A stretch of DNA of 64,000 nt from Malania oleifera (GCF_029873635.1 NC_080423.1:101990991-102054990), one strand, 5' to 3'; shown: positions 1-12,329, numbered from the stretch's first letter. Made by a program: numbers and translations. Notes: generated from the sequence alone by a model not told the origin.

Positions 1-289
1 TATAATCCCAGACTCGTCGACGAGAGGGATTCGTTGACGAGACATGTCATCTCGTCGATGAGTCCATGAAGAAAGTTCGTCGATGAACTTGAAGCCCTCG
101 TTGACGAATTTCAGACTGCCAAAAGCCCCCTCTCGGTATCTTCTCGTCAATGAGACACAACCTCGTCGACGAGACCTTCATGTATTCTTGTCGACGAATC
201 TCATGTGTTCGTCGATGAGACCCTGCTTAATTTTCTTCTTTTCTTTCCTCCTCCTATTTTAAATTATGAAAATTATCTGGGTCTCTACA
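1..289 (-). mobile_element. Partial LTR of gypsy element A (3' LTR, minus strand)
   Basis: Read on the minus strand, this LTR begins with TGTAGAGACCC at 289 and runs out of the window at position 1. It is preceded, at about 290-301, by a purine-rich tract (minus-strand GGAAAGGGGAA) typical of a polypurine tract. It carries many CTCGTCGACGAG-type motifs. The family matches LTR B at 12244. Only part of the LTR is in the window, so length and age cannot be given. Confidence 0.75.
10..240 (-). promoter_or_regulatory. TCGTCGACGA motif array in LTR A
   Basis: About nine exact or near copies of CTCGTCGACGAG (variants with CGTTGACG, CGTCGATG, CGTCAATG) lie about 20-30 bp apart. They sit in the promoter-proximal half of the LTR. 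Equivalent arrays occur in LTRs B, C, D, E and G. A regulatory role is inferred from position and repetition only. Confidence 0.45.
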
Positions 290-1638
290 TTCCCCTTTCC
301 TTATAAAATTTCGTCCTCGAAATTTACTATTTGTGTTGAACACCATTCATATAATTTACCATCCTTTAGAGATAAACGGTCTACTTATTTTATTACTTAC
401 CCTTACTTATGGCGGAGGAATACCGTGGTTACATTCAAAGTCCTGGGAGATTACAAATATACCTAAAAAGAAAATTCTCCCAAAACCGAAACACTACCTA
501 TCCTATAATCTAAAGTACAATATAATTATCGCTCTACACTGAACAAACTTTATCTTTATCTAATCATACTAATTAATACTACAATTCATTAAATAAATGT
601 GGGTATTTCTATTTAATTTCTTCTTCAAGCTCCCACGAAACTTCTTCTATAGCATGGTTTCTCCATAAGACTTTTACCACTTGAATTTCTTTAGTGCGCA
701 ATTCTTGTATCTTTTTGTCCAAGATCTGTACTGGTGCTTCTTCATAAGCTAATGAATCTTTAAACTCTATTTATGCATAACTGATTATGTGGGATGGATC
801 TGGGACGTATTTCCTAAGCATAGCTACATGAAATACGTCGTGTATTCTAGACAAAGTTGGTGGTAAAGCTAGCCTTTAAGCAACTGACCCCACTCTCTCT
901 AATATCTTAAAAGGGCCAATATACTTAGGGCTCAGCTTGCCCTTCTTCCCAAACCTCATAACCCTTCTCAGAGGAGTTACCTTAAGGAATACTCGATCTC
1001 CCATGTCAAATTCTGACTCTCGGTTGCATGTGTCTGCGTAGCTTTTCTACCGACTCTGAGTTGTGCTTATTCTTTCTTTAATTAGTCGTATCTTACCATA
1101 CGCCTTCTGTACTATCTCTGGACCCAAAACTCGCCTCTCGCCTACCTCATCCCAGAAAAGAGGAGAACGACATCTCCTACTATATAATGTCTTGTAAGGT
1201 GTCATGCCGATACTAGCCTGATAGTTATTATTATAAGAAAACTCAACTAGCGGCATAAATTAGGTCCAACTACCCCTAAAATCTAGCACCCACCCATGAA
1301 GCATATCTTCTAATGTCTGGATCGTCTTCTCAGTTTGACCATCCATCTAGGGGTGAAAAGCTGTGCTGAATGCTAAATGTGTACCCATAGCCTCTTCAAA
1401 ACTTTTCCCAAATCGTGAGGTAAACCGAGGATCTCGATCTGAGACTATGGATACCAATACTCTATGGACGCGTACTATTTCCTAAAACATATATTTCTGC
1501 CAATCTGTCCATGGAATAGTCGACTTTAATAGGGATGAAATGAGTGGTCTTCGTCAGACGATCAACAATCACCCAAATTGCATTCAATCCATGTCGCACT
1601 AGTGGTAACCCAATAACAAAAATCCATAGAGACATAAC
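290..1638 (-). pseudogene. Fossil 3' pol of gypsy element A: integrase and chromodomain-type C terminus
   Basis: The minus strand encodes recognisable Ty3/gypsy integrase core, integrase C-terminal sequence (phrases such as PLVEFSYNNNYQ and the following PYKTLY region) and a terminal chromodomain-like block (KVLWRNHAIEE) near 600-760, followed by the polypurine tract and LTR A. This order identifies the 3' third of a Tekay/Del-type chromovirus. The element is broken, with several breaks and no gag, protease or RT in the window. At about 1.62-1.64 kb it meets an integrase fragment in the opposite orientation. Confidence 0.75.
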
Positions 1639-2082
1639 AGAATGCTATCTGGGTAGTCGTTGATTGACTGACAAAGACAGCTCACTTCCTACCTATTAAA
1701 GTTAGCTACCCTATAAACAGATTAGTAGATATCTACATTCAAAAGATTTTTCGACCCCATTGAGTGCCAGTATCTATAGTCTCGAACCGTGACCCACGTT
1801 TTACGTCACTATTTTGGAAGAGCTTGTAGGAGGCTTTCGGGTCTCAATTAGCATTCAGCACCACTTTCCATCCTCAGACAGAGAGAATAATCTAGGTACT
1901 TGAGGATATGTTGCAAGCGTGTGTATTCGATTTCAAGGGTAACTTGACCCAGTATTTGTCATTGGTTGAATTTTCCTACAATAACAGCTATCAGGCCATC
2001 ATTTAGGAGGTTTCGTTCTCCTCTATACTGGGATGAGCCAGGTAAGAGGCGAGTTTTGGGGTCAGAAATAGTGCAGTAGGCG
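1639..2082 (+). pseudogene. Fossil integrase fragment of gypsy element B (left part)
   Basis: Plus-strand sequence encodes a degraded Ty3/gypsy integrase core (phrases NAIWVVVD, LTKTAHFLPIK, LVEFSYNN). It stops where the LTR of element C begins at 2083. The same reading continues beyond C at 11445, so C inserted into B. Same chromovirus family as A and C. Broken. Confidence 0.7.
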
Positions 2083-2154
2083 TGTAAAGACCCAAACCCG
2101 TAAATAAGAAAATAAATAAGAAAACAGACAAAAGGGAGTATTCCTACAGGGTTC

Positions 2155-2370
2155 GTCAATGAGAGCAGCACATTCGTCGACGAAGTCCCTTTAGTGCCTC
2201 ATCGAAGAAATTCAGAGCGTTGTCGATGAGGGAATACCGAGCGAGCCAAGGAAATATTCGGATAGGGTTCAGCGATGAAGGTATGGCTTTGTTGACGAAC
2301 TATGTGGCTGGCTCGTCGACAAAGACGCCGCCTCGTCCACGAGTTTGACTCTGTCAAAAGCCCTATAAAT
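2155..2370 (+). promoter_or_regulatory. LTR C promoter: TCGTCGACGA array plus TATA box
   Basis: Six to eight motifs related to TCGTCGACGA, several decayed to CGTTGACG, CGTCAATG or CGTCGATG, are followed by TATAAAT at 2364 and, about 40 bp further, by a CT-rich tract. This is a plausible retroelement promoter; the start site itself is not visible. Confidence 0.5.
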
Positions 2371-2407
2371 ATCCATTTTGGTTGCTTAAGGGCTAAGGAA
2401 ACCCAAA

Positions 2408-2443
2408 AGCTCTCTCTCTCTCTCTCTAGAACCAGCAGGTTCC

Positions 2444-2485
<42 letters not shown>
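2408..2485 (+). repeat. CT-rich microsatellite in LTR C leader
   Basis: Two (CT)n tracts separated by a short unique stretch, just downstream of the LTR TATA box. The same arrangement recurs at about 9630-9692 in the 3' LTR. A (CT)n also follows the TATA box of LTR B. Confidence 0.85.
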
Positions 2486-3327
2486 ATGATCCTTCATCGT
2501 TTGTTGCTCGTTTCTGCAAACGGAGGTTCCTATGGTGATCAGGAGAGGAAACTCTACAATTATAGCGAATCAGAACATCGTTTTGAAGATTTCGAGATTT
2601 TTCCCAAAAATCGAGGTAAGGATTTGATTCCATTTTTTATTAGGTAGTTATATAGTAGTTTAGATTTCAGTGAAGTAATGTTCTGTGATATTTAGGTTTT
2701 GAGGATTCCGGGTCGTTGTTTTGGACCGATCTGTATGTATTTCTACTTCCGGGTTTAAAGTAAGGGGAACTTGTTTACAATAGTCTTTTTGTAAAGCTAA
2801 ACCACTAAAAAGATACTTTATGCTTATATGTATGATTTGACTACTTATTTACTGAATTTCACTCGGTAAAAATGTCGGTTTTCATGATTTTACGATTTTT
2901 TGGTAAAAATATGGATTCTGGCATATGATCTCCAAACTTTACAAAACTTCTTTATTTGCATTAATATTATGATAGGAGATGCTTGAAACCCTTATTTCTC
3001 ATTTAAAGGATGTTTATTGTATTATGTATTGTATAGCGGACTTTTGATCAAACTAGTGTGACACGTGTATCGAAATGGAATGTGAGAATCATTTATACTA
3101 CTTGTATGAACTATGGGAACTGGAGTTCTATTTTTGCTATACAGAAAATATGTGAAACAGGTGCCGGTTATATACCGAGCTATATGCGTAAAAAGGGTAA
3201 ATCGAGAGTGTGTGTCGGTTTATACCCGAAGTGATTGTATGAGTTTGTGAAAATACTGGAATTGCATAGGATAATACGTTTTCATTATAAATTGTATATA
3301 TGATAAATAGAACTACAACTTGCTACC

Positions 3328-3425
3328 AAAGGAATTGAAAGAAACTTTAGTAAAGGAGTTGAAACATACTTCAGTATAAAATTTCAAACATACTTCAGTA
3401 TAGAGGGGTTGAAAGATACTCCCAA
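3328..3425 (+). repeat. 24-bp minisatellite inside LTR C
   Basis: About four degenerate units around TTGAAACATACTTCAGTA lie in tandem. The same array is in the 3' LTR at about 10535-10630, so it predates the insertion of C. The third unit differs between the two LTRs. Confidence 0.75.
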
Positions 3426-4241
3426 AGGTTCGGTTTTGTAGTTAGTAAAGTACAGTGCAACCACACATGTGAATCAGTGTGGGTACAGAGATAGTCGGCT
3501 TGCAGGAGTAATGAAACCATTGGTGAAACAATGGACCAGGTGGGTGCAGTCGGACTGTATAATAGATACTTGACAGTGCCTACACGAACAAGGCATCGTT
3601 AGAGTTATCAGTGCACAAGCCGTGCCACAGGGTAAATAGGCGTAATATGTCATACCAAGTTGGTCGTCATTCTACATATTCATATACATGATTTAAAGCT
3701 TTTATAGAAAAAATTTATAGTATTTACATTGTTATACATGTTGCTTCATAGTATTGAAAATGTTCGTTGTATGTATCAGATTTAATTGAAATAAGCATAT
3801 GCAGTCACACACTGTTGCAATATTTTTCCGCCTTATTGAGAAGTGTCTCACCCCATTAAACAACCTTTTTTCAGGTTCTACTAGACGACAGTCCTAGTTG
3901 ATAGAGGGACCAGGGAGGTGATTTTTGAGTTTAGCTTACGTAAGTATTCGATGTGTGTAATAACCCTAGTTCAGAATATCTTTTTAGGAGATTGTAAGTA
4001 TTGGTTATGTTTTAGGTATGAATGTCTGTAGTTAAGAATACGACTTGTAAACTCTGGTATATGTCTAGTAGAAATCCCGATGAATGTTTATGTTTTTCGC
4101 TACAATTGCACTATAGTTGTGTATGATTTAGACCCATATGTCCCTGTTTAGGGCGGGTTGTTCATGTATGTTTTACAGGTACAGGTATTCTGTATTTGTG
4201 ATAACAGTACTGGTCCGTATAAAGGGTCGAGTTGTTATAGT

Positions 4242-4253
4242 TGGTATCAGAGC
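4242..4253 (+). other. Primer binding site of element C
   Basis: TGGTATCAGAGC, complementary to the 3' end of plant initiator tRNA-Met, lies two bases after the 5' LTR. This is the usual primer site of plant gypsy and copia elements and fixes the LTR end. Confidence 0.85.
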
Positions 4254-4649
4254 CCTTAACTAGTCTAAAGTGTGATTTGTTTCATGCTGCCTGGTTAGGG
4301 ATATGTGCAGAACAAAGGATTTTCTAGTTTTTGTAGTCTAGAATATACCATAGTATAGTACATGAATAAGACCTTGGGTTTTGCTTCGTATACTTGGGGA
4401 CAGAAATCCATTGATAGACTTCTGTGTTTTTCTAGGTCAATCGAACGGTTCAGAAAATCACGGCAATCCATTGACAGTGTTGTTTCCAAGTGGAAGGGTG
4501 GAACTTGAGTTAGAATGGGGATGTCAAACCAACGGGGTACATCAAAAATTAAGAATGTGAAGTCAAGGGACTAAATCTATAGTGTGATAGTAGTAGTTGA
4601 TGCTTAGGATATTATTCCTCTAATGGATTATCACTATTGCTTTTCAGGA

Positions 4650-7600
4650 TGGAATCCAAGGACATTATTGCTAACGTGGGAGGCAGTAGTAGTGAGGGTG
4701 CCGGCCATGAAGCTAGTAGTAACTCTACTAGTGTATTGCGGGATTTCGCACAATAGCTTAAGGCTGAGGTGGTGCGAATGAATAGAGGGCAGGACCATTC
4801 CACGACTGAGATGGGTTGCTCCATTGATCAGTTCACCAGGTTGAAGCCTTCAGTTTTCGTAGGAAGTGCAGATCTAGTTCGAGCTGAGAATTGGATCCAA
4901 GAGATCGAGAAGATCCTGGATGTTTTGAACTACAAGGAGAAACATAAGGTAATCTTTGCAACGTTCAAGTTGTCAGGGGAGCCAGACAGGTGGGGAGAGT
5001 ATGTAAAGAAGATGGAGGAGCACCGATCAATACCAGTAGTGATGACGTGGGCTCATTTGAAAGAGCTATTCTTTGAACGTTATTTTTCAGCCACGGTCAG
5101 AAATGCGAAAATGGAGGAATTCATGAACCTGACGCAGGAGTTGCTGACAGTGCAGTAGTACGCTGCCAAATTCCAAGAGCTATCCCGATTTGCTCCATTC
5201 ATGATACCAGATGAAGTGAAGAAGGCCTGGAAGTTTCAGAGGGGTTTGAGGAAGGAATTACAGAGATAGACAACGATTCTGCAGTTGCAGGACTTTTCTA
5301 CATTGGTTGATAAAAACACTGTGGCAAAGGAGAGTTTGTTGGAGGACGCGGAGGTTCAGGTCTTGAAGAAGAGGCCGATACCTCCCAATTCTTCGTCCGG
5401 GGCAAGGCAGGGTAACTGGAAGAAGAACAGTGGAGGTACGTCTCAGGGTACCACATTTTATCATGGTTGCTCTTTGTGTGGCAAGAAGCATGTGGGGCAT
5501 TGTTGGTTGACTACAGGGGCTTGTATACGGTGTGGTAAGCCAGGACATCTGGTGAGAGACTGTTGTATGCGGGGAAACAGTGGAACCTCGCAACAACCAT
5601 ATAGGGGAAATACTCAGGTACAGCATGGTGGTCAGCAAGGGGGTACGGCTCAGGCTAGGGTGTATTCTCTAACTCCCAGTGACGCAAAAAATGTTGGTGA
5701 TGTAGTCACAGGTATCATTTACATTCTTTCTCATAAAGCTGTTGCATTATTTGATTATGGGGCAACACATTCTTTTGTTTCCCATGGATTTGTTAAACTG
5801 TATGGATTAGGGGTGCAACTGTTAGATTATGAACTAGTAGTGGCTACGCCGTCTGGGTCTGCAGTCGGGTGTAGCAATGTAGTCTATGACTTCCCAGTAG
5901 AAATTCAGGGGAGGGTGCTACCAGTTGACGTTGTGGTGTATGACATGTATGACTTTGATATCATCTTAGGGATGGATTGGTTGTTGACTAGTTATGCTAG
6001 TATTGATTGCCATAGGAGGGAAGTGTTATTCAGACCGCCAGGGGAACAGGAATTTAAATTCCAAGGGTCGTGTGTGCGTTCCGCACCACGGATCCTTTCA
6101 GCTATGTAGGCTAAGAAGTTACTCATAAAGGGATGCCAAGGGTATTTGGCACTGGTAAAAGACGCGTCTGTCAAAGAAAGTAAACTGGAGATGATTGTGG
6201 TAGTACACGAGTTCCCTGACGTGTTTCCAGAGGACTTGCTAGGATTACCTCCAGATTGTGAAGTGGAATTCGCTATAGAGTTAGCTCTGGGTACAACACC
6301 AATATCGAAAGCTCCTTATCGTATGACTCTAACCGAATTGAAAGAGTTAAAAGTTTTACTTCAGGAGCTGCTTGACAAGGGGTACATTCAACCAAGTGTC
6401 TCTCCTTGGGAGCACCGGTATTATTTGTGAAGAAGAAGGATGGATTCTCATCGACTACAGAGAACTTAACAAGGTGATGATGAAGAACAAATACCCGCTA
6501 TCCAGGATTGATGATTTGTTTGACCAGTTTCAAGGCACACAGATCTTCTCTAAGATTGACCTACGATCTGGGTATCACCAAGTAAAGGTGAAAACGGAGG
6601 ACGTCCCAAAGACAGCATTTCGGACCCGGAATGGCCATTACGAATTTATGGTTATGCCTTTTGGTTTGACTAATGCACCTGCAGCATTTATGGATTTGAT
6701 GAACAGGGTCTTTCATGAATATTTAGACCAGTTCGTCGTGGTATTTATTGATGACATCCTAGTGTATTCTAGAAGCGCTGTAGAGCATGAAGTTCATTTA
6801 AGGCTAGTATTGCAAATGCTTAGGGATAAAAGGTTGTATGCAAAATTAAAGAAGTGCAAGTTATGGCTAGAACATATTGCATTTCTAGGGCACGTAGTGT
6901 CCATAGAAGGTGTGTCAGTGGACCCAGGTAAATAGAAGCAGTAGTGGACTGGGCGAGACCGAAGAATGTTCAGGAGGTCAGAAGTTTTCTGGGTCTTGCA
7001 GGTTACTACCGTCGATTCATAGAAGGGTTCTCCAATTTAGCAGGTCCTTTGACATGACTTACGAGGAAAAACGTGAGGTACGATTGGACTGATGAATGTG
7101 AGTTGAGTTTTCAGGAGCTGAAATGGCACTGGTTACTACTCTAGTCCTAACCATTCCATTTGGGGATGGCGGATTCGTTATCTACAGTGACGCCTCTAAA
7201 AAGGGTCTTGGTTGTGTTCTAATGCAACGGGGCAGAGTAGTTGCTTACGCTTCTCGTCAACTCAAGAAGTACGATAAAAACTACCCGACCCATGATATGG
7301 AATTAGCAGCGGTGGTGTTTGCATTGAAAATTTGGAGGCATTACCTATACGGTGAAAGGTGTGAAATTTTTACCAACCACAAAAGTCTTAAATACTTTTT
7401 CACTTAGAAAGAGCTGAACATAAGACAACACAAATGGTTTGAGTTGATAAAAGATTATGATTATACTATTAGCTATCACCCTGGAAAGGCTAATGTGGTA
7501 GCTAATGCTCTGAGTCAGAAGTCTGGTGATGCGTCAATCTCAGCAGTGAGAGTTCAGCATCAGATTTGTACGGACTTGGAAAGGTTGGGCTTGGAAGTGG

Positions 7601-9040
7601 TGGAAGGAAATCATCAGACTGTTCTCGCCAGCTTGGTGGTGCAGCCGACTTTGTAAGAAAGGATCCGAGTAGCGCAGAAGGGGGATCTAGAGTTGGTTGA
7701 GGTTATGGAAGGAGTTCAGAAAGGGTTGAAGCCGAATTTCAATATCTTTAGCATGGGATATTGAGATTTTGCAGTAGGGTTTGTGTATCGAATGATGCCG
7801 AGATTAAACGGGTTATTCTGGAAGAGGCAAACCGTTCACTCTACACCGTACATCCCGGTAGTACGAAGATGTACCAAAAATTGAGGGAATCTTTCTTGTG
7901 GTCCAGCATGAAGAGAGAGATTTCCTATTTTGTATAACAATGCCTGGTATGTCAGCGGATCAAAGCAGAACATCAAAGGCCAGCAGGACCACTTCAGCCA
8001 CTTGGTATTCCTGAGTGGAAGTGGGAATACATTTCAATGGATTTTGTGACAGGATTACCTGCGGCGGTGCATGAACAGAATGCTATATGGGTTATAGTGG
8101 ATCGGCTTACGAAGATTGCACATTTCATTCCAATCCGAATCAGCTACTCTCTAAATAGGCTGGCAGAGTTTTATGTACAGGAGGTGGTATGACTCCATGG
8201 TGTCCCTATTTCTATCGTTTCAGACCGAGATCCACGTTTTATATCTCGTTTCTTGAAGAATCTACAGGATGCCTTGGGATCATAACTAATGTTTAGTAAG
8301 TCTTTTCATCCGCAGACGGATGGATAGTCGGAGAGAACTATTCAGACGTTAGAGGATATGTTGCGGGCTTGTGTACTAGACTTTGGTGATAGTTGGATAC
8401 GATATCTACCGCTTGTGGAGTTTGCATATAACAACAGTTACTAGACTAGCATAGAGATGGAACCTTATGAAGCATTGTATGGTCGTCGGTGTCAATCTCT
8501 ATTATTCTGGGATCAAGTAGGTGAAAGGAAGAGGTCTCTGCAAAGGTCGAGTTGATTCGGGAGAGAATCAAGGCAGCTCAGAGTCGACAGAAAAGTTATG
8601 CTAATACTCGTTGATGAGAGTTGGAATTTGAGGTAGGAGACATGGTGTTCTTGAGGATTGCTCCGATGAAAGGGGTGATGAGGTTCGGAAAGAAAGGGAA
8701 GCTAAGTTCTCGATATATCAGGCCTTTAGAGATTCTGAAAAGGATAGGTTCGGTTGCTTATTGAGTGGCTTTACCCCCAGCACTATCTAGAGTCCATGAT
8801 GTATTCCATGTGTCAGTACTATGGAAGTATGTGCCAGATCCATCACACGTACTGTGTTACGAACCTTTAAAGATCAGTGATGCCTTATCATATGAGGAGG
8901 TACCAGTGCATGTATTAGATCGAAAGGTACAGCAACTACGGACTAAGGAGATACCGCTAGTAAAGGTATTATGGCGTAACCATGCGGTGGAAGAAACTTC
9001 ATGGGAATTAAAAAATGAGATATGTCAGAAATATCCTTAG
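4650..9040 (+). pseudogene. Fossil gag-pol region of element C
   Basis: Parts in order: gag at about 4650-5640 with CCHC zinc knuckle (CIRCGKPGHLVRDC near 5520-5570); aspartic protease near 5690-6000, where the DSGA-type site reads DYGATHSF; reverse transcriptase at about 6380-6940 with the [13 protein letters not shown] catalytic block near 6730-6770; RNase H at about 7120-7640 beginning [12 protein letters not shown]; integrase core at about 7750-8640; and a chromodomain-like terminus at 8765-9040 (KVLWRNHAVEETSWE). The order and the chromodomain-like end place it in the Tekay/Del chromoviruses. It is broken many times over and is not expected to be functional. Confidence 0.88.
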
Positions 9041-9285
9041 TTGTTCAGAGATGGTTGAGTTAGTCAGGTAAGAGAATGTATATATATGTTGATGTGTTTT
9101 GAATTTATATTATGCGTTCTTAAAGCGTTATATTGTAACCGCAGTATTCCTCTGCCATATGTGAGGGTATGTGATAAATTTAGGCCGCAGCCACTATGTG
9201 GGTGGCTGTCGACTCTTCAGCAGAATGAAATTATAAGATAAGATTATACTTAGCAGTTAATGAATTTCGAGGACAAAATTCTTAT

Positions 9286-9298
9286 AAGAAGGGGAGAT
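9286..9298 (+). other. Polypurine tract of element C
   Basis: AAGAAGGGGAGAT directly precedes the 3' LTR, as expected for the plus-strand primer. Confidence 0.75.
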
Positions 9299-11444
9299 TG
9301 TAAAGACCCGAACCCGTAAATAAGAAAATAAATAAGAAAATAGACAAAAGGGGGTATTTCTACAGGGTTCGTCGACGAGGGCAGCACGTTCGTCGATAAA
9401 ATCCTTTCAATGCCTCGTCGATGGAATTCAGAGCGTCGTTGACGAGGGAATATCGAGCGAGCCAAATAAATATCCGGATAGGGTTCGGTGATGAAGATAT
9501 GGCTTTATTGATGAACTATGTGGCTGGCTCCTCGACGAAGATGCCACCTCGTCGACGAGTTTGACTCGGTCAAAAGCCCCATAAATATCCATTTTGGTTG
9601 CTTAAGAGCTAAGGAAACCCAAAAGCTCTCTCACTCTCTCTCTCCTCTCTCTCTCTAGAACCAGCGGGTTCCCTCTCTCTCTCTCTCTCTCTACGATCCT
9701 TCGCCGTTTGTTGCCTGTTTCTGTAAACGGAGGTTCCTACAGGGATCAGGAGAGGAAACTCTACAATTATAGCGGATTGGATCATCGTTTTGAAGATTTC
9801 AGGATTTTTCCAAAAAATCGAGATAAGGATCTGATTCCGTTTTTTATTAGGTAGTTATATAGTAGTTTAGATTTCAGTGAAGTAATGTTCTGTGATATTT
9901 AGGTTTCGAGGATTCTAGGTCGTTGTTTTGGACCGATCCGAACGTATTGCTACTTTCGGGTTTAAGGTAAGGGGAACTTGTTTACAACGGTCTTTTTGTA
10001 AAGCTAAACCGCTAAAAGATAGTTTACGTTTATATGTATAATTAGACTACTTATTTACTGAATTTCATTGGGTAAAAATGCTGGTTTTCATGATTTTACG
10101 ATTTTTGATAAAAATATGAATTTTGGTGTATGATCTCCAAACTTTATAAAACTTCTTTATTTGCATTAATATTATGATAGGAGATGCTTGAAACCCTTAT
10201 TTCTCATTTAAAGGATGTTTATTGTATTATGTACTGTATAGCGGACTTTTAATCAAACTAGTGTGACATGTGTATCGAAATGGAATGTGAGAATCATATA
10301 TACTACTTGTATGAACTATGGGAGCTAGAGTTCTATTTTTGCTATAGAGAAAATATGTGAAACAGGTGCAGGTTATATACTGAGCTATATGCGTAAAAAG
10401 GGTAAACCGAGAGAGTGTGTGCCGATTTATACCCGAAGTGATTGTATGAGTTTGTGAAAATACTGGAATTGCACAAGGTAATATGTTTTCATTATAAATT
10501 GTATATATGATAAATGGAACCACAACTTTCTACCAAAGGAGTTGAAAGATACTTCAGTAAAGGAGTTGAAACATACTTTAGTAAAGAAGTTGAAACATAC
10601 TTCAGTATAGAGGGGTTGAAAGATACTCCCAAAGGCTCGGTTCCATTGCTAGTAAAGTATAGTGCAACCACACATGTGAATCAATGTGGGTATAGAGATA
10701 GTCGGCTTGCAAGAGTAATGAAATCATTGGTGAAACAATGGACCAGGTGGGGGCAGTTGGACTATGTAATAGATACTTGACAATGCTTGCACAAATAGGG
10801 TATTATTAGAGTTATCAGTGCACAACCCATGCCATAGGGTAAATAGGCGTAATATGTCATACCAAGCTGGTCGTCGTTCTACATATTCATATACATGATT
10901 TAAAAGCTTTTATGGATAAAATTTATAGTATTTAAGTTACTATACCTGTTGCTTCACAGTATTGAAAATATTCGTTGTATGTATCAGATTTAATTGAAAT
11001 AAGCATATGCAGTCACACACTGTTGTAATATTTTTCCGCCTTACTGAGAAGTGCCTCATCCCATTATACAACCTTTATTTCAGGTTCTACTGGACGTCAG
11101 TCCTAATTGATAGAGGGACCAGGGAGGTGGTTTTTGTGTTAACTTTACGTATTCGATGTGTGAAATAGCCCTAGTTCGGAATATCTTTTTGGGAGATTGT
11201 AATTATTGGTTATGTTTTAGGTATGAATGTCTATAGTTAAGAATACGACATGTAAACTCTGGTATATGTCTAGTAGAAATCCCGATGAATGTTTATGTTT
11301 TCCACTGCAATTGAACTATAGTTGTGTATGATTTACACCCGTATGTCCCTGTTTAGGGCGGGTTGTTCATGTATGTTTTACAGGTGCAGGTATTCTGTAT
11401 TTGTGATAACAGTACTGGTCCGTATAAAGGGTCGGGTTGTTACA
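9299..11444 (+). repeat. 3' LTR of element C
   Basis: Starts TGTAAAGACCCG and ends GGTTGTTACA; 2146 bp, homologous end to end with 2083-4239. Contains the same motif array (9365-9565), a degraded TATA (ATAAATAT near 9581), a CT tract (about 9630-9692) and the 24-bp minisatellite. Confidence 0.88.
9365..9565 (+). promoter_or_regulatory. TCGTCGACGA motif array in 3' LTR of C
   Basis: Copies include TTCGTCGACGAGG and CTCGTCGACGAGT. Several positions that read CGTCGACG here read CGTCAATG or CGTTGACG in the 5' LTR, and the reverse also occurs. Each copy has lost different CpG sites by transition. Confidence 0.45.
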
Positions 11445-12243
11445 AGCCGCATGATAAGGTCCAACTTATTCAAAATAGAATCAATGCAGCTCAGAGTCGG
11501 CAGAAAAGCTATGCAGATACCGAGAATTTGAATTTAAAGTGGGTGACCATGTTTTTTTGAAAATAGCACCACTGAAGGAAGTCATAAGGTTTGGGAAGAA
11601 GGGTAAGTTGAGCCCTAAGTTTATTGGCCCTTTTGAGATACTTGAGAAGATTGGGACAATTGTCTATCGGCTAGTTTTACCACCAGTTTTATTCATAATA
11701 CATGACGTATTTAATGTTTCTATGTTAAGGAAAGATGTCTCAGATCCTTCCCATGTTATCAATTATGTAGAATTAGAATTCAGTGATGCTCTAGCATATG
11801 AAGAAGCTCCAGTACAGATCTTAGACAGGAAAGAACGAGAATTGTGTAGTAAGAAAATACCACTAGTAAAAGTCTTGTGGAGGAATCATGCGGTGAAAGA
11901 AGATTTTTGGAAACTTGAGGAAGAAATCAGACAAAAATACTCACACCTATTTAGTGGGGTACAGTAGTGATTTGTAAGTTAAATAATAACGATTTTATTT
12001 TGTTTAGTACAAAGTAATGAATGTGTAACTGTAATTTAGAATATAGGATAGGTAGTGTTTTGGTTTTGGGAGAATTTTCTTTTATGAGTATATTTGTAAT
12101 CTCCCAGAACTGCTTATGTAACGACGGTATTCCTCTCCCATAAGTGAGGATTAGTAATAAAATAAGTAGTCCATTTTCTTTTAAAGATGGTGGCAATACA
12201 AATAGCAAGTTTTGAGGACGAAATTTTTATAAAGAGGGGAGAA
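11445..12243 (+). pseudogene. Fossil 3' pol of gypsy element B (right part)
   Basis: Integrase C-terminal and chromodomain-like coding sequence resumes right after the 3' LTR of C (phrases AAQSRQKSYADT, VTMFF region, KVLWRNHAVKE), continuing the left part at 1639-2082. It is followed by untranslated sequence and a purine tract just before LTR B. This piece is comparatively well preserved, but the element as a whole is broken. Confidence 0.8.
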
Positions 12244-12329
12244 TGTAGAGACCCGAAGAATTATAGTAGTTAAATAATAAAAGAAAAGAGCAAAATAGGG
12301 AAATATTTAAAGGGAATTTATAGGGTCTC

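Larger units (their letters stand above)
2083..4239 (+). repeat. 5' LTR of element C
   Basis: Starts TGTAAAGACCC and ends GTTGTTATA, immediately followed by the primer binding site. It is 2157 bp and pairs with 9299-11444. It contains a GTCGAC-type motif array at 2155-2350, a probable TATA box (TATAAAT, 2364-2370), then a long CT tract (about 2408-2485) that would fall in the transcript leader. Confidence 0.88.
2083..11444 (+). mobile_element. Nested Ty3/gypsy chromovirus (Tekay/Del-like) element C with both LTRs
   Basis: The element has a 5' LTR (2083-4239), a tRNA-Met primer binding site, gag, protease, RT, RNase H, integrase and a chromodomain-like C terminus in the normal gypsy order, then a polypurine tract and a 3' LTR (9299-11444). 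It sits inside element B. The flanking 5-mers are AGGCG (left) and AGCCG (right), a target duplication with one mismatch. The coding part is broken in many places (roughly ten or more), so this is a fossil. The two LTRs differ at about 27 of the first 205 aligned bases, nearly all transitions, while later stretches are almost identical. The insertion is therefore old, though methylated-CpG decay inflates the apparent age. Confidence 0.88.

Noticed and set aside
2155-2350. Regularly spaced short repeats looking like a CRISPR array
   Set aside because: The repeats are 10-12 bp, degenerate and palindromic, with spacing of only about 20-30 bp, and they lie in LTRs of a plant genome. There are no cas genes.
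2302-2538. Open frame with Ser/Leu-rich low-complexity protein
   Set aside because: It is a translation of the CT microsatellite in the LTR leader. The same artefact arises at other CT or GA tracts in the window.
4242-4260. tRNA-like sequence TGGTATCAGAGC
   Set aside because: It is a retroelement primer binding site complementary to a tRNA 3' end, not a tRNA gene; no cloverleaf surrounds it.
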